64,000 nucleotides of DNA from Streptomyces seoulensis. Its GTDB lineage: Bacteria > Actinomycetota > Actinomycetes > Streptomycetales > Streptomycetaceae. Positions 33,523 to 42,433 of this stretch are shown here, one piece after another. Positions within the stretch are counted from its first letter, which is position 1; each line of letters starts with the position of its first letter. A model generated the notes under the pieces. That model did not search any database. It had not been told where the DNA came from and saw only the letters and a program-made list of their open reading frames with translations. The position numbers and the translations under genes were made by a program. The DNA is taken from contig NZ_AP025667.1 in NCBI RefSeq assembly GCF_022846655.1, forward strand, positions 1,029,001-1,093,000, written 5' to 3'.

Positions 33523-34676
33523 GAGGGGCTGCCTCCGTGAGGGTGTCGGGGCGAGGGGACGGTACGGGTGAGCGCGGACGCGTAGACGTCCATCAGTCGG
33601 GCGGCGCTGCGGGTGATGCAGTAGTGGCGGGCCGCCTCCGGGACGGTGCGCGGGCCGGGGCCTGCGGCGCGGACCCCGGCGAGCGCGGCGGCGTACTCCG
33701 GGGCTCCGCCGCGTACGCGCACGGCGTCGGGGGCGGCTTCGGGCGGCAGGTCCTCGACGGCGGGGCAGGAGGCGTAGCGCACCGGGAGCCCGGCGGCGAG
33801 CGCCTCGACCACGGCCAGGCCGAACGCCTCCTCCGGGGAGGGGGCGGCGAGCACGTCCATCGCGGAGGTCAGCGCGGGCAGGTCCGGGCCGGGCGAGCCG
33901 TCGGGGAGGCCGGGCACCTCGCCGGTGAACACCACCCGGTCGGCCACTGCGGCCGTGGCGGCGGCGCGGCGCAGTGCGCCTTCCTCGGGACCGCCGCCCA
34001 CCAGTAACAGGCGGCAATCATCGGGAAGTCGGGTGAGTGCTCCCACCAGGATGTCGAAGCGCTTGCCGGGGGCCAGCCGGCCGACACCGCCGATCACGAA
34101 CGCGTCCTCGGGAATGCCGAGTCGGGCGCGGACGCGCAGGCGGCGCTCCGCGTCGAAGCGGAAGGGTTCGAGGTCGATGCCGTTGGGGACGACCGCGATG
34201 CGCGGCTCGGGCACGCCCCAGCGGTTCAGGCGGGCGGCGACCGTGGGGGAGACGGCGACGGTCGACCGGCCCAGCCGCTCTCCGGCCAGATAGAGCGCGC
34301 GTACACCGGAGTTGAGCGGACGGCCCTCCATCTGTGAATCGCCCAGGGAGTGTTCGGTGGCGACGACCGCGCGCACCCCGGCGAGCCGGGCCGCCAGCCG
34401 GCCGTACAGACAGGCCCGGTAGAGGTGGGTGTGGACCAGGTCGTAGCGGCCGCGCCGGATCAGCCGGGCCAGCCTCGGCAGCGCGGCCAGGTCCCGGTTG
34501 CCGCCCATGGCGAGGTCGGCCACCCGTACCCCGTCGGCCCGCAGCCCGGCGGCCACCGGGCCGGGGTTGGTCAGCGTGACCACGTCGCACTCGACGGGCA
34601 GGTGGCGCAGCAGAAGCCGGAGTTGCTGCTCGGCGCCGCCGATCCCGAGGCCGGTGATGATGTGCAGCGCCCGCAT
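33519..34676 (-). CDS. Family 4 glycosyltransferase, with a TTA codon
   Basis: A 385-residue GT-B enzyme: N-terminal HIITGLGIGGAEQQLRLLLRHLP, C-terminal GVGRLAPGKRFDILVGAL and PSPEEAFGLAVVEALAAGLPV, the usual EX7E region of retaining GT4 enzymes. It would add a sugar to the lipid-linked repeat unit. Codon 224 (bases 34007-34005) is TTA for Leu, which in Streptomyces is read only by the developmentally controlled bldA tRNA. Its start overlaps the stop of the deacetylase gene (TGATG). Confidence 0.9.
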   Translation of the reverse strand: MRALHIITGLGIGGAEQQLRLLLRHLPVECDVVTLTNPGPVAAGLRADGVRVADLAMGGNRDLAALPRLARLIRRGRYDLVHTHLYRACLYGRLAARLAGVRAVVATEHSLGDSQMEGRPLNSGVRALYLAGERLGRSTVAVSPTVAARLNRWGVPEPRIAVVPNGIDLEPFRFDAERRLRVRARLGIPEDAFVIGGVGRLAPGKRFDILVGALTRLPDDCRLLLVGGGPEEGALRRAAATAAVADRVVFTGEVPGLPDGSPGPDLPALTSAMDVLAAPSPEEAFGLAVVEALAAGLPVRYASCPAVEDLPPEAAPDAVRVRGGAPEYAAALAGVRAAGPGPRTVPEAARHYCITRSAARLMDVYASALTRTVPSPRHPHGGSPS

Positions 34677-35449
34677 CACAGCCCCGCCACGGGTCGGCGG
34701 CGCAGCCGGTGCAGCCGGTACTTCAGGAACAGCCGCAGGGCGTTGTCGTCCTGCCCGACGTGCACGCGGGGCAGGACGTGCGGGCCGCTCAGCTCGCCGG
34801 GGTCGATGGCGCAGGCGTAGCGGTAACCGGCCGCGCGCACCGCGTCCACGGCACGCTGGTCGACCGTGCCGTAGGGGTAGCAGAAGCCCTCGACCGGGGC
34901 ACCGGTCAGCTCGGTCAGCAGGGCCCGGCTGTCGGCGACCTCGGCGTGCAGGGTGGCGTCGTCGGCGCCGGTGAGGTCGAGGTGGGTCAGGCCGTGGGAG
35001 CCGATCTCCACCCCGGCCCGGTGAGCCCGGCGCACGGCGTCGGCGGTCAGCAGGGGTTTGCGCGGGCCGAGCGGGTCCCAGGTGTTCTCCCCGCCCAGCC
35101 TGCCGGGCAGCACGAACAGGGTGGCCGTGCACTCCCAGCGGGCCAGCAGCGCGAGGGCGTCGGTGACGAAGTCGGCGTACCCGTCGTCGAAGGTGAGCCC
35201 GACAAGACCGCGCCCGGCGCCCCGCGCGCGGGCGGCCAGCAGCTCGCCGACCGACACGCCCCGCAGCCCCCGCCCGCGCAGCCAGCGGAGCTGGCGCTCG
35301 AGCCGGGCCGGGGTGATGGTGACGCGGTAGGGGTCGTCGGAGCAGTCGCCGACGGAGTGGTACATGGCGATCCACGGGACGGGGCTTCCTCTGCCCGGTC
35401 CCGAGAAGCCGGCGCGGAGGACTGTCTCGGACTCAACGGAAGACGGCAT
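34676..35449 (-). CDS. Polysaccharide deacetylase (NodB/CE4 fold)
   Basis: A 257-residue CE4-type deacetylase with the metal and catalytic motifs TFDDGYADF (Asp88, Asp89) and HGLTH (His152, His156). There is no clear signal peptide or anchor, so it may act on lipid-linked intermediates at the membrane, or leave by an unrecognised route. Removing N-acetyl groups from amino sugars would make the polymer partly cationic. GAAGG precedes the ATG, which overlaps the end of the flippase gene by 17 bp. Confidence 0.88.
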   Translation of the reverse strand: MPSSVESETVLRAGFSGPGRGSPVPWIAMYHSVGDCSDDPYRVTITPARLERQLRWLRGRGLRGVSVGELLAARARGAGRGLVGLTFDDGYADFVTDALALLARWECTATLFVLPGRLGGENTWDPLGPRKPLLTADAVRRAHRAGVEIGSHGLTHLDLTGADDATLHAEVADSRALLTELTGAPVEGFCYPYGTVDQRAVDAVRAAGYRYACAIDPGELSGPHVLPRVHVGQDDNALRLFLKYRLHRLRRRPVAGL

Positions 35450-37091
35450 GGGCGAGCCTTCGGGTGTGGGTGCGGACGGAACGGAGGGCGGGTGCGAAGC
35501 CCTGGGCGCCCAGGGCCCAGCCGAGCAGGACGAAGACGGTGGTCACGGTGAGGCCCCCGGCGGCGAGCCCGGCGAGAGGTCCGGCGGGCAGGGTCGCCGC
35601 CCAGGCCCCGGCCAGGCCGGCCCCGAGGGCGGCGCCGGCCGGGCGGCTCAGCTCGCCCAGCACGTGTCGGGTGCGGATCGGCACCCCGCGCCGTCTGCCG
35701 TGCCGGGGGCGGCGCATCCCGGAGAGCAGCAGGGCGGCGGTGAGGGTGATGCCGGTGGCGTTGGCCGCGGCGATCCCGGTGACGCCCCAGGTGCCGACGG
35801 TGGCCGCGCCGATGGCGCAGGTGGCGAGCACGCCGGCGGTCATGGCGCCCAGCGGGTACCAGGTGGGGCGGCCCGCCGAGAAGTAGGAGCGGACCAGGAC
35901 GCCGGTCAGGGTCTGGCCGAGCAGGCCGACGGCGTAGACGCGCATCACGCCCGCCGTCGCCGCCGTGTCCTCGGCCGTGAACGCGCCGCGCTGGAAGAGG
36001 AGTTGCACGATCTGCGGGGCGCAGGCCACGACCGCCGCCGTGCCGAGCAGCACCAGTCCGGAGGCGACCGCGAGGTCCCGCTCCACCCGGACGCGGGCCC
36101 GCTCGGTGTCGCCCTCGGCGAGCGCCCGCGCGACCACCGGGAAGGTGATCGTGCACAGCATCATCGACATCGTCATGGGGATCTGCGCGATCTTCTGCGC
36201 GTAGTTCAGGTGCGAGATGGCCCCGGACGGCAGGCTGGAGGCGAGGAACCGCTCGATCAGCACCTGCGACTGGCGGCACAGCGCGAACAGCAGCACGGTC
36301 GCCATCAGCGGCAGGTCCACCGAGTGCGGCTTGGCCAAGGGGACGGCCGGGGTCGGGTCCTCGGGCAGGCGACTGCGTAACCGGGCCACCAGGAAGGGCA
36401 GTTGGGTGAGGACCATCAGCACCCCGCCCGCAGCGACCCCGAACGCCGCCGACCGCACCCCCCAGACCCCGCCGAGCGCGAACATCGCCGTGACGATGCC
36501 CGTGTTGTACGCGACGTAGATCGCGGCCGGGGCCAGGAAGCGGCGGTGGGCGCGCAGGGCCGCGCTGAAGTACCCGGCGAGCCCGAAGGTGAGCACGCAG
36601 GTCGCGGTGAGCCGGGTGCAGTCCACCGCGAGGGCCGGGTCTGGCAGGCCGGGCGCCAGGACCCGCACGAGCTGCGGCGCACCGGCCGCGAGCACCGCCC
36701 CCACCACGGTGAAGGCCAGCATCAGCCGGGGCAGCGTGCCCGCGACCAGTGCCCGTACGGGGTCCCCCGGAGCGCCCTGGGCGCGGCGAGCGAGCGCCAT
36801 GCTGAACGCCGGGATCAGCGCGAACGCCAGCCCGTCCTCGATCAGCAGCGTGGCCGCGAACTCGGGCACCGTCCAGGCGACCAGGAACGCGTCGGTGTCC
36901 TGCCCGGCCCCGAACAGCCGGGCCAGCGACTGGTCCCGGACCAGCCCGAGCAGCGCCCCGGCGGCGGACAGGGAGGCGGTGAGCAGGGCGGCCCTGGCGA
37001 GGAAACGCCGGGTCACCGGGGCGTGTTCGGGCTCGGGCGGCGCAGGCTTCCACTCGGTCGTCCCCGGTCCCGGAGCGGGCGTCAGCGTCAT
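35433..37091 (-). CDS. MurJ/MviN-like lipid-linked glycan flippase, with a TTA codon
   Basis: A 552-residue MOP-superfamily membrane protein with about 14 helices and MurJ-type N-terminal sequence (ALLTASLSAAGALLGLVRDQSLARLFGAGQDTDAFLVAWTVPE). Within this operon it is likely to flip the undecaprenyl-linked repeat unit in place of a Wzx protein. Codon 238 (bases 36380-36378) is TTA. The ATG at 37091 follows GGGGGT and overlaps the stop of the polymerase gene. Confidence 0.9.
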   Translation of the reverse strand: MTLTPAPGPGTTEWKPAPPEPEHAPVTRRFLARAALLTASLSAAGALLGLVRDQSLARLFGAGQDTDAFLVAWTVPEFAATLLIEDGLAFALIPAFSMALARRAQGAPGDPVRALVAGTLPRLMLAFTVVGAVLAAGAPQLVRVLAPGLPDPALAVDCTRLTATCVLTFGLAGYFSAALRAHRRFLAPAAIYVAYNTGIVTAMFALGGVWGVRSAAFGVAAGGVLMVLTQLPFLVARLRSRLPEDPTPAVPLAKPHSVDLPLMATVLLFALCRQSQVLIERFLASSLPSGAISHLNYAQKIAQIPMTMSMMLCTITFPVVARALAEGDTERARVRVERDLAVASGLVLLGTAAVVACAPQIVQLLFQRGAFTAEDTAATAGVMRVYAVGLLGQTLTGVLVRSYFSAGRPTWYPLGAMTAGVLATCAIGAATVGTWGVTGIAAANATGITLTAALLLSGMRRPRHGRRRGVPIRTRHVLGELSRPAGAALGAGLAGAWAATLPAGPLAGLAAGGLTVTTVFVLLGWALGAQGFAPALRSVRTHTRRLAHAVFR

Positions 37092-38401
37092 CGCGCACCC
37101 CCGTCCGGCGCGGCCGGTCCGGCGCCCACCAGCGCCCACCACGCCACCAGCCCGAGGCACACGGCCGTCAGCACGGTGGAGGGGCCGCCGATGTCGGCGT
37201 ACACGAAGTCGACGAGCTGCCAGAGCAGCAGGCCGCAGCCGATCAGCGCGCAGTCCAGGCCCCGGCCCGAGCGGTGGGCCGCCCGCAGTCCGCGCAGCCC
37301 GAGCGTCAGCAGGGCCAGCCAGCCGCCCGCCAGGCACAGCAGCCCGATCAGCCCCTGCTCGGCGAGGACCAGCAGATACATGTTGTGCGGGGACAGCAAC
37401 GGCTGCCTGCGGAAGCCCACGCCCGCGCCCTCGGTGTCGCTGCCCGAGGACAGCGCGAGCGAGGCGTGCCCGTCCCGGTACTCGGGGAAGCCCTTCAACC
37501 CGACTCCGGTCAGCGGGTGTTCGCGCCACATCCCGGTGGCCGCCGCCCACATGGTGTACCGGTCGGTGACCGACTGGTCCGGGGCGTCGGCGACCTTGGT
37601 GATGCTGTCGATCCGCTCCTGGAGCATCGCCGTACCCACCCCGAGACCGCCGACCAGCACCACGCCGGCCGCGACCACGACCGCGCCCACCTTCAGCGCC
37701 CGGCGCACCCCGGCCAGCAGCAGTTGGGCGGTGAGGGTGACGGCCGTGGCGATCCACGCGCCCCGGCTGAAGGAGAGCGCCAGCGGCACCAGCAGCGCCG
37801 ACGCGCACACCGCCGCGACCGCCCGCTCGCGCACCGGCGCCTTCCCCAGTGCCAGTCCCACCGCGCACAGCAGCCCGAACGCCACCACGGTGGCCATGCC
37901 CATCACGTCGTACGGCCCGAAGGTCCCGACCGCGCGGATCATCCGGCCCTGGTAGGAGGCACCGGTCCCGGTGGCGTACTGCTTGACGCCGACCGCTCCC
38001 TGCCACAGCGCGAGCCCCACCAGCGCCCAGGCCAGCAGCCGGAAGTCCCGGCGGTCGCGGATCAGGAGCAGTACGGCGGCCGGGACCAGGACGAAGACCT
38101 GGAGGTAGCGGCCGAGTCCGGCCAGCCCGGCGCCCGGTGAGGCGGCGCCCATCGCCGCCAGCGCCGCCCCGGCCACCGGCAGCCCCAGCACCAGCGCGGA
38201 CCTGGCGGACAGCGGGCGGGCCCGCTCCCGCAGCAGCCGCAGCACGCAGGCGCCGACCACCAGCGCGGACGCCGCGTCGGCGGGGCCGGCGCCGCCCCCC
38301 TCGCTGGAGGCGAGGGGCAGCGCGAGCAGGGCGAGCACGGCGAGCACCGGCAGCACCGGGGACCAGTGCCGGGGGCGGCCGAGCGGCAGCACGAGGCTCA
38401 T
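37088..38401 (-). CDS. O-antigen ligase/Wzy-type polysaccharide polymerase
   Basis: A 437-residue integral membrane protein with some 11 helices and the large external loop and WREHPLTGVGLKGFPEYR / SPHNMYLLVLAEQGLIGLL motifs of the O-antigen ligase family. It should polymerise the repeat units outside the membrane. GGGAG precedes the ATG, three bases after the preceding gene's stop. Confidence 0.88.
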   Translation of the reverse strand: MSLVLPLGRPRHWSPVLPVLAVLALLALPLASSEGGGAGPADAASALVVGACVLRLLRERARPLSARSALVLGLPVAGAALAAMGAASPGAGLAGLGRYLQVFVLVPAAVLLLIRDRRDFRLLAWALVGLALWQGAVGVKQYATGTGASYQGRMIRAVGTFGPYDVMGMATVVAFGLLCAVGLALGKAPVRERAVAAVCASALLVPLALSFSRGAWIATAVTLTAQLLLAGVRRALKVGAVVVAAGVVLVGGLGVGTAMLQERIDSITKVADAPDQSVTDRYTMWAAATGMWREHPLTGVGLKGFPEYRDGHASLALSSGSDTEGAGVGFRRQPLLSPHNMYLLVLAEQGLIGLLCLAGGWLALLTLGLRGLRAAHRSGRGLDCALIGCGLLLWQLVDFVYADIGGPSTVLTAVCLGLVAWWALVGAGPAAPDGGAR

Positions 38402-38404
38402 CCG

Positions 38405-39817
38405 TCAGCTCCCGGTGGACCGCATGACGGCGGCCGCGGTGCGCAGCAGGATGCAGATGTCCTGCCACAGCGACCAGTTGTCGATGTAGGCGTTGTCGTA
38501 GCGGGCCCGGTCCTCGATCGAGGTGTCCCCGCGCAACCCGCTGACCTGCGCCAGCCCCGTGATGCCCACCCGCATCCGGTGCCGGGCGGCGTAACCGGGG
38601 TAGCACTGGCTGAACTGGGTCACGAAGTAGGGGCGTTCGGGGCGCGGGCCGACCAGGCTCATGTCGCCCCGGAAGACGTTCCAGAGCTGGAGCAGCTCGT
38701 CCAGCGACGTGCGGCGCAGGAACCGGCAGAACGGGTTCATCCGCTGCTCGCCCGCGATGCTCCACCGGGTCGCCGACTCCCCTTCGTCCACCGGGCGGTG
38801 GGTGCGGAACTTCAGCAGGGTGAAGGGGCGCCCGTCCTGGCCGATGCGCTCCTGCCGGAACACCACGCCGGGCCCCTCGACGAGCCGCAGCACCAGCGCG
38901 CAGCCGAGCAGCAGCGGGGCGGCGAGCAGCAGCAGGGCCCCCGACGCCCCGATGTCCAGCAGCCGCTTGCCGAGGCTGCCGCGGCGCCCCGCGCCGAGGT
39001 CGAGGCGGCGCACGGAGAACCCGGCGAGCTGCTCGCGCATCTCGTACGCCGGGCAGTCCGCGTCCACCTCCCACACGGCGCAGCCCGACTCGGCGAGCGC
39101 CCGCAGCAGCGGGCCCTTCTCGGTGCGCACGGCGGGGTCGACGGTGAGCACGGTGCCCACGCCGTTCTGGATGAGCGCCCGCTCCACCTGCTCACCCGAG
39201 GTCAGCACGGGGAGTCCGGCGCTGCCGTCCGGGTGGTCGGTGACCACGCCCACGGGACGTACCCCGCAGTCCGGCTGCCGCAGCAGCGCGGACGCCACCC
39301 GCTGGGCGGTCGCGGCGGGGCCGATCACCAGCGCCGTGCTCGGCTGCCGCAGCCGCAGCACCCGGCGCCGCCGGTGCACGAGCGCCCGGCCCGCGCAGGC
39401 CACCGCCGCGTGCACGGACCAGCCGAGCAGCAGGGCGGTCAGGGACAGGGCGCGGTCCGGGTGCTGGGCGGCGGCCAGCGTGCCGAGCGCCAGCCAGACC
39501 ACCGCGATCCGGCCGCAGACGGAGGGGAGTTCGTCGAGCACACCGGTCACCGCGCGCGGCGGGCGCGGCCGCAGCAGCAGGGCGGCGCCGACCAGCGCCA
39601 CCACGACGAACGGCCGCCGCACGGACGCGTCCAGCGCGGCCGCGCCCGCGAGCGCAGCGGCCAGGTCGGCGGCGAGCCGCGGCACCGGTGAGTCGGTGGG
39701 GGAGTGCGGGCGCCGGACCGGGAACCGGAAGCCCGGTACGGGCCGGACGGTGCTTCCGGCGTACCCGGACTCCATGCCGGAGGCGCTGGGGGAGGGGACG
39801 ATGCTTTCCGCGGTCAC
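38405..39817 (-). CDS. Polyprenyl-phosphate hexose-1-phosphate transferase (WcaJ/WbaP type)
   Basis: A 470-residue initiating enzyme. N-terminal helices and a Rossmann-like domain (VIGPAATAQRVASAL) precede the membrane hairpin KRLLDIGASGALLLLAAPLLLGC and the catalytic domain (RQERIGQDGRPFTLLKFRT, TSLDELLQLWNVFRGDMSLVGPRPE). It places the first sugar phosphate on undecaprenyl phosphate. GTG 39817 is preferred over an ATG-like start at 39838 because it overlaps the previous stop as GTGA, as in the rest of the operon. Confidence 0.9.
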   Translation of the reverse strand: MTAESIVPSPSASGMESGYAGSTVRPVPGFRFPVRRPHSPTDSPVPRLAADLAAALAGAAALDASVRRPFVVVALVGAALLLRPRPPRAVTGVLDELPSVCGRIAVVWLALGTLAAAQHPDRALSLTALLLGWSVHAAVACAGRALVHRRRRVLRLRQPSTALVIGPAATAQRVASALLRQPDCGVRPVGVVTDHPDGSAGLPVLTSGEQVERALIQNGVGTVLTVDPAVRTEKGPLLRALAESGCAVWEVDADCPAYEMREQLAGFSVRRLDLGAGRRGSLGKRLLDIGASGALLLLAAPLLLGCALVLRLVEGPGVVFRQERIGQDGRPFTLLKFRTHRPVDEGESATRWSIAGEQRMNPFCRFLRRTSLDELLQLWNVFRGDMSLVGPRPERPYFVTQFSQCYPGYAARHRMRVGITGLAQVSGLRGDTSIEDRARYDNAYIDNWSLWQDICILLRTAAAVMRSTGS

Positions 39818-40977
39818 GGGTGGGTCGACTCCCTGCACTCAAAGGACACGGCCGGCCGGGGGCCGAGGAGGCCGCGGTAGAGGTCCGCGATCCGCTCGGC
39901 GGTCAGCCGCACGTCGTGCGTGTTCAGGACGTGCCGGCGGCCCTGGGCGCCGAGTTCCGCGCGCAGCGGCGCGTCGGACAGCAGCCCGGTCACGGCGGCG
40001 GCCAGCGCGGCCGGGTCCTCGGACGGCACCAGACAGCGCCCGGCGAGCCCGGACGGCAGGCTCTCGCGGGCCCCGTCGACATCGCTGAGCACGACGGGCC
40101 GGGCGCAGGCCAGCGCCTCCAGCGGGGCCAGCGCCATGCCCTCCCAGCGGGAGGGCAGCACCACCAGGTCGGCGGCCCGGTACCAGGGCCGTACATCGGC
40201 GACCTCACCGGCGAACAGCACGCCGGGGAGGGCCTGTCGGCCGAGGGTCTCCCGGTCGGGTCCGTCGCCGACCAGCACCAGCCGGGCCTCCGGCACCGCG
40301 CGCAGCACCCGCTCCCACGCGGCCAGCAGCACGTCCTGGCCCTTCTGCCGGCACAGCCGCCCGACGCAGACCACCAGTGGGCCGGCCCCGAGTTCCCCCG
40401 GCAGTCCGGCGCGGGCCGCCGCGGCGGGCGCGGGGGAGAAGCGTTCGAGGTCGATGCCGTTGGGGATCACCGTGTACGAGGCGTGCACCCCGGCGCGCAC
40501 GCCGGTCGCACGCTCCGCCTCGCTGACACACACCACCCGCTCGGCCCAGCGCGCGGCGAACCGCTCCCAGCGCAGGGCGAGCGCGGCGGTGGCCCCGCCG
40601 ACGGCCTCGAAGGACCAGGCGTGCGGCTGGAAGACGGTCGGGACCCGGCCGCGCAGGGCGAGCCGGGCGGCGAGACCGGCCTTGGCGCTGTGCGCGTGCA
40701 CCAGTGCGGGCCGTACCTCCCCGACGAGGCGGGCGAGCCGCCGTACCTCGCCGGGGAGTGCGGGCCCCGGGGACCGGGTGGCCCGCCAGAGCCGCACCTC
40801 GGCGCCTATCTCCTGTGCTTCCGTGGCCAGCGGGCCGCCCGGGCAGGCGATCACGACGCGCACGCCCGCCGCGAGCTGGGCCCGCGCCAGGTCGAGAACC
40901 ACCCGCGCGACACCGCCGTCGACGGGCTGCGCGAGATGCAGGACGCGTTCTCGGGCGTCGGGAACTGGCTGGTGCAT
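39814..40977 (-). CDS. Family 4 glycosyltransferase, first gene of the polysaccharide operon
   Basis: A 387-residue GT-B enzyme with LHLAQPVDGGVARVVLDLARAQ at the N-terminus, VIPNGIDLERF and VGRLCRQKGQDVLLAAWERV in the middle, and PSRWEGMALAPLEALACARPVV as the EX7E nucleotide-sugar site. It heads the eight-gene minus-strand operon and is preceded by GAGG and a 568-bp non-coding region shared with the chaplin at 41546. Confidence 0.9.
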   Translation of the reverse strand: MHQPVPDARERVLHLAQPVDGGVARVVLDLARAQLAAGVRVVIACPGGPLATEAQEIGAEVRLWRATRSPGPALPGEVRRLARLVGEVRPALVHAHSAKAGLAARLALRGRVPTVFQPHAWSFEAVGGATAALALRWERFAARWAERVVCVSEAERATGVRAGVHASYTVIPNGIDLERFSPAPAAAARAGLPGELGAGPLVVCVGRLCRQKGQDVLLAAWERVLRAVPEARLVLVGDGPDRETLGRQALPGVLFAGEVADVRPWYRAADLVVLPSRWEGMALAPLEALACARPVVLSDVDGARESLPSGLAGRCLVPSEDPAALAAAVTGLLSDAPLRAELGAQGRRHVLNTHDVRLTAERIADLYRGLLGPRPAVSFECRESTHP

Positions 40978-41545
40978 GGGCGGGGTACCTCGCTCACAGG
41001 GCGCTCGGATCTGGTCGGGACCGCGCCTCGCTGCCGGGCGTCCTCCGCGGTGAAGAGCACACCGGCCCTCGCCGCGTCCCGGTGGGGAACGAGCAGGTGG
41101 CCCGGCGGGTCACCGCCGCGGACGCGCGGCACGGCCGAGATCGGCCATCCTCGGGCGCCCGTCCGGACGGCACGGCGTAGCCGGGCTGGCTCCGGACCCG
41201 TACGCGCCCCGCCGCGCCGGTCGTGCGCTCCGGTACGTCGTCCGGTGGACCCCCGCCCGGCCGCTTCCGCGCGCCCGGCGTACGACGGCGCGGCACGGTG
41301 CCTCCCGGAAGCGTGAGCCGGTGCCCGCCACGCACGGCGTCCGGACCTGGTACGGAGGAGAGGGCCGTGACTCTAGTGAGCGCCGGGGTCCGCACGGCGC
41401 AACGACGCGAGCGCGCGGCACCCGGCACGGCGCTTCTCGCGCAGATCACCCCTTTGGCGGCACAACCCCTCGGGGTGGGACGCGTTGACACAGCGTCGGG
41501 CAGCCCGCCCGGATGTTTGTCTCGAATTTCAAGGAGCACCTCTCC
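40978..41545. other. Divergent regulatory region between the polysaccharide operon and a chaplin gene
   Basis: 568 bp without a gene. It holds the chaplin promoter near its right end and must hold the operon promoter near its left end, but I could not pick a convincing -35/-10 pair for the latter. Several open frames run through it with no ribosome binding site. Its length suggests complex control. Confidence 0.5.
41461..41488 (+). promoter_or_regulatory. Sigma-BldN-like promoter of the ChpF-like chaplin
   Basis: CACAAC (41461-41466), exactly 16 bp, CGTTGA (41483-41488): four of six at -35 with AAC kept, and a perfect -10, relative to the recalled CGTAAC-N16-CGTTGA. Confidence 0.55.
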
Positions 41546-41785
41546 ATGTCGCGTATCGCGAAGGGTCTGGTCCTGACCTCCGCCGCCGTGGCGGCCGTCG
41601 CCGGCGGTGCCGGTATCGCCGCTGCCGACTCCGGCGCGCAGGCCGTCGCCGCGAACTCCCCGGGCGTCCTCTCGGGCAACGTCGTCCAGATCCCGGTCCA
41701 CGTGCCGGTCAACGTCTGCGGCAACACCATCGACGTCATCGGCCTGCTGAACCCGGCCTTCGGCAACACCTGCGTCAACGACTGA
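41546..41785 (+). CDS. chpF: Short chaplin (ChpF-like)
   Basis: A 79-residue secreted chaplin: signal peptide MSRIAKGLVLTSAAVAAVAGGAGIAAA, then one chaplin domain NSPGVLSGNVVQIPVHVPVNVCGNTIDVIGLLNPAFGNTCVND with both Cys residues. AAGGAG lies nine bases before ATG 41546. An upstream in-frame ATG at 41513 would spoil the signal peptide. The name rests on its place beside the polysaccharide genes, as I recall for SCO2705. Confidence 0.93.
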   Translation: MSRIAKGLVLTSAAVAAVAGGAGIAAADSGAQAVAANSPGVLSGNVVQIPVHVPVNVCGNTIDVIGLLNPAFGNTCVND

Positions 41786-41801
41786 GTCGTCACGCACCCC
41801 T

Positions 41802-41847
41802 GCCCGGCCGTCCGCACGCGTCTTACCGCGCGAGTGGGCGGCCGGGC
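41802..41847 (+). terminator. Terminator after chpF
   Basis: GCCCGGCCGTCC (41802-41813) pairs with GGGCGGCCGGGC (41836-41847), 12 bp with one G-U pair, followed by CGCTTTC. Confidence 0.75.
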
Positions 41848-41986
41848 CGCTTTCATGTGTGACCACCCCCCCTTGCATCGGGGGAATCTCATATGTCTTG
41901 TGCACACAGGGTTTCCGGCCCTGCCCCGACTCGTTAGGCACGGCGTCGGAAAACCCCGGGCGACGCGAGTTGCCGAGGAGAGGAAC

Positions 41987-42277
41987 ATGATGAAGTCCCT
42001 GAAGGCCGCCGCCGTCCTGGCCGGTTCCGTCGCCCTCGCCGGCGTCGCCGCCCCCGCGTTCGCCTACTCCGGCGACCTGACGCCCAGCAGCGTCAACGGC
42101 GCCGTCGACCAGATCGCCAAGGGCGGACTGACGGTGCGTGACGTGATGCCGCTCCAGCACCAGTCGGACGCGCTGAACACCGAGAACAAGGACTCCGTCC
42201 TCAGCACCGTCAAGGGCGCCACCACCGCCCTGAACTCGCACAACCCGCTGCTCGGCGGGCTGCCCCTGCAGAGCTGA
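41987..42277 (+). CDS. Small secreted protein of unknown function
   Basis: A 96-residue protein with a clear signal peptide (MMKSLKAAAVLAGSVALAGVAAPAFA) and a 70-residue mature part (YSGDLTPSSVNGAVDQIAKGGLTVRDVMPLQHQ...LNSHNPLLGGLPLQS). It has no Cys residues and no chaplin or rodlin motif, but similar size and Asn/Gly/Ser/Leu content. GAGGAGAGG precedes the ATG (two adjacent ATGs at 41987 and 41990). It lies between a chaplin and tyrosinase genes, so a role at the aerial surface is possible but unproved. Confidence 0.8.
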   Translation: MMKSLKAAAVLAGSVALAGVAAPAFAYSGDLTPSSVNGAVDQIAKGGLTVRDVMPLQHQSDALNTENKDSVLSTVKGATTALNSHNPLLGGLPLQS

Positions 42278-42285
42278 GCCCCGGT

Positions 42286-42328
42286 GGCAGGAGGGCCGGT
42301 CCGCGCCGCGCGGACCGGCCCTCCTGCC
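42286..42328 (+). terminator. Terminator after the small secreted protein
   Basis: A perfect 20-bp stem: GGCAGGAGGGCCGGTCCGCG (42286-42305) pairs with its complement at 42309-42328 around a three-base loop. Confidence 0.85.
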
Positions 42329-42421
42329 GTGTTCGAGGCCGCGTCCCCCGATCGTGTGGAGCACCTCCCGGCAGTCCCCCGGACGAGTGAGCGGGGCCCC
42401 GTCCGGGCCCCGGCCCGTGGA

Positions 42422-42427
42422 TAGGGT
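42422..42427 (+). promoter_or_regulatory. Leaderless -10 element
   Basis: TAGGGT ends six bases before the GTG at 42434, placing transcription start at the start codon. No ribosome binding site is present. Confidence 0.4.
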
Positions 42428-42433
42428 CGCGCG

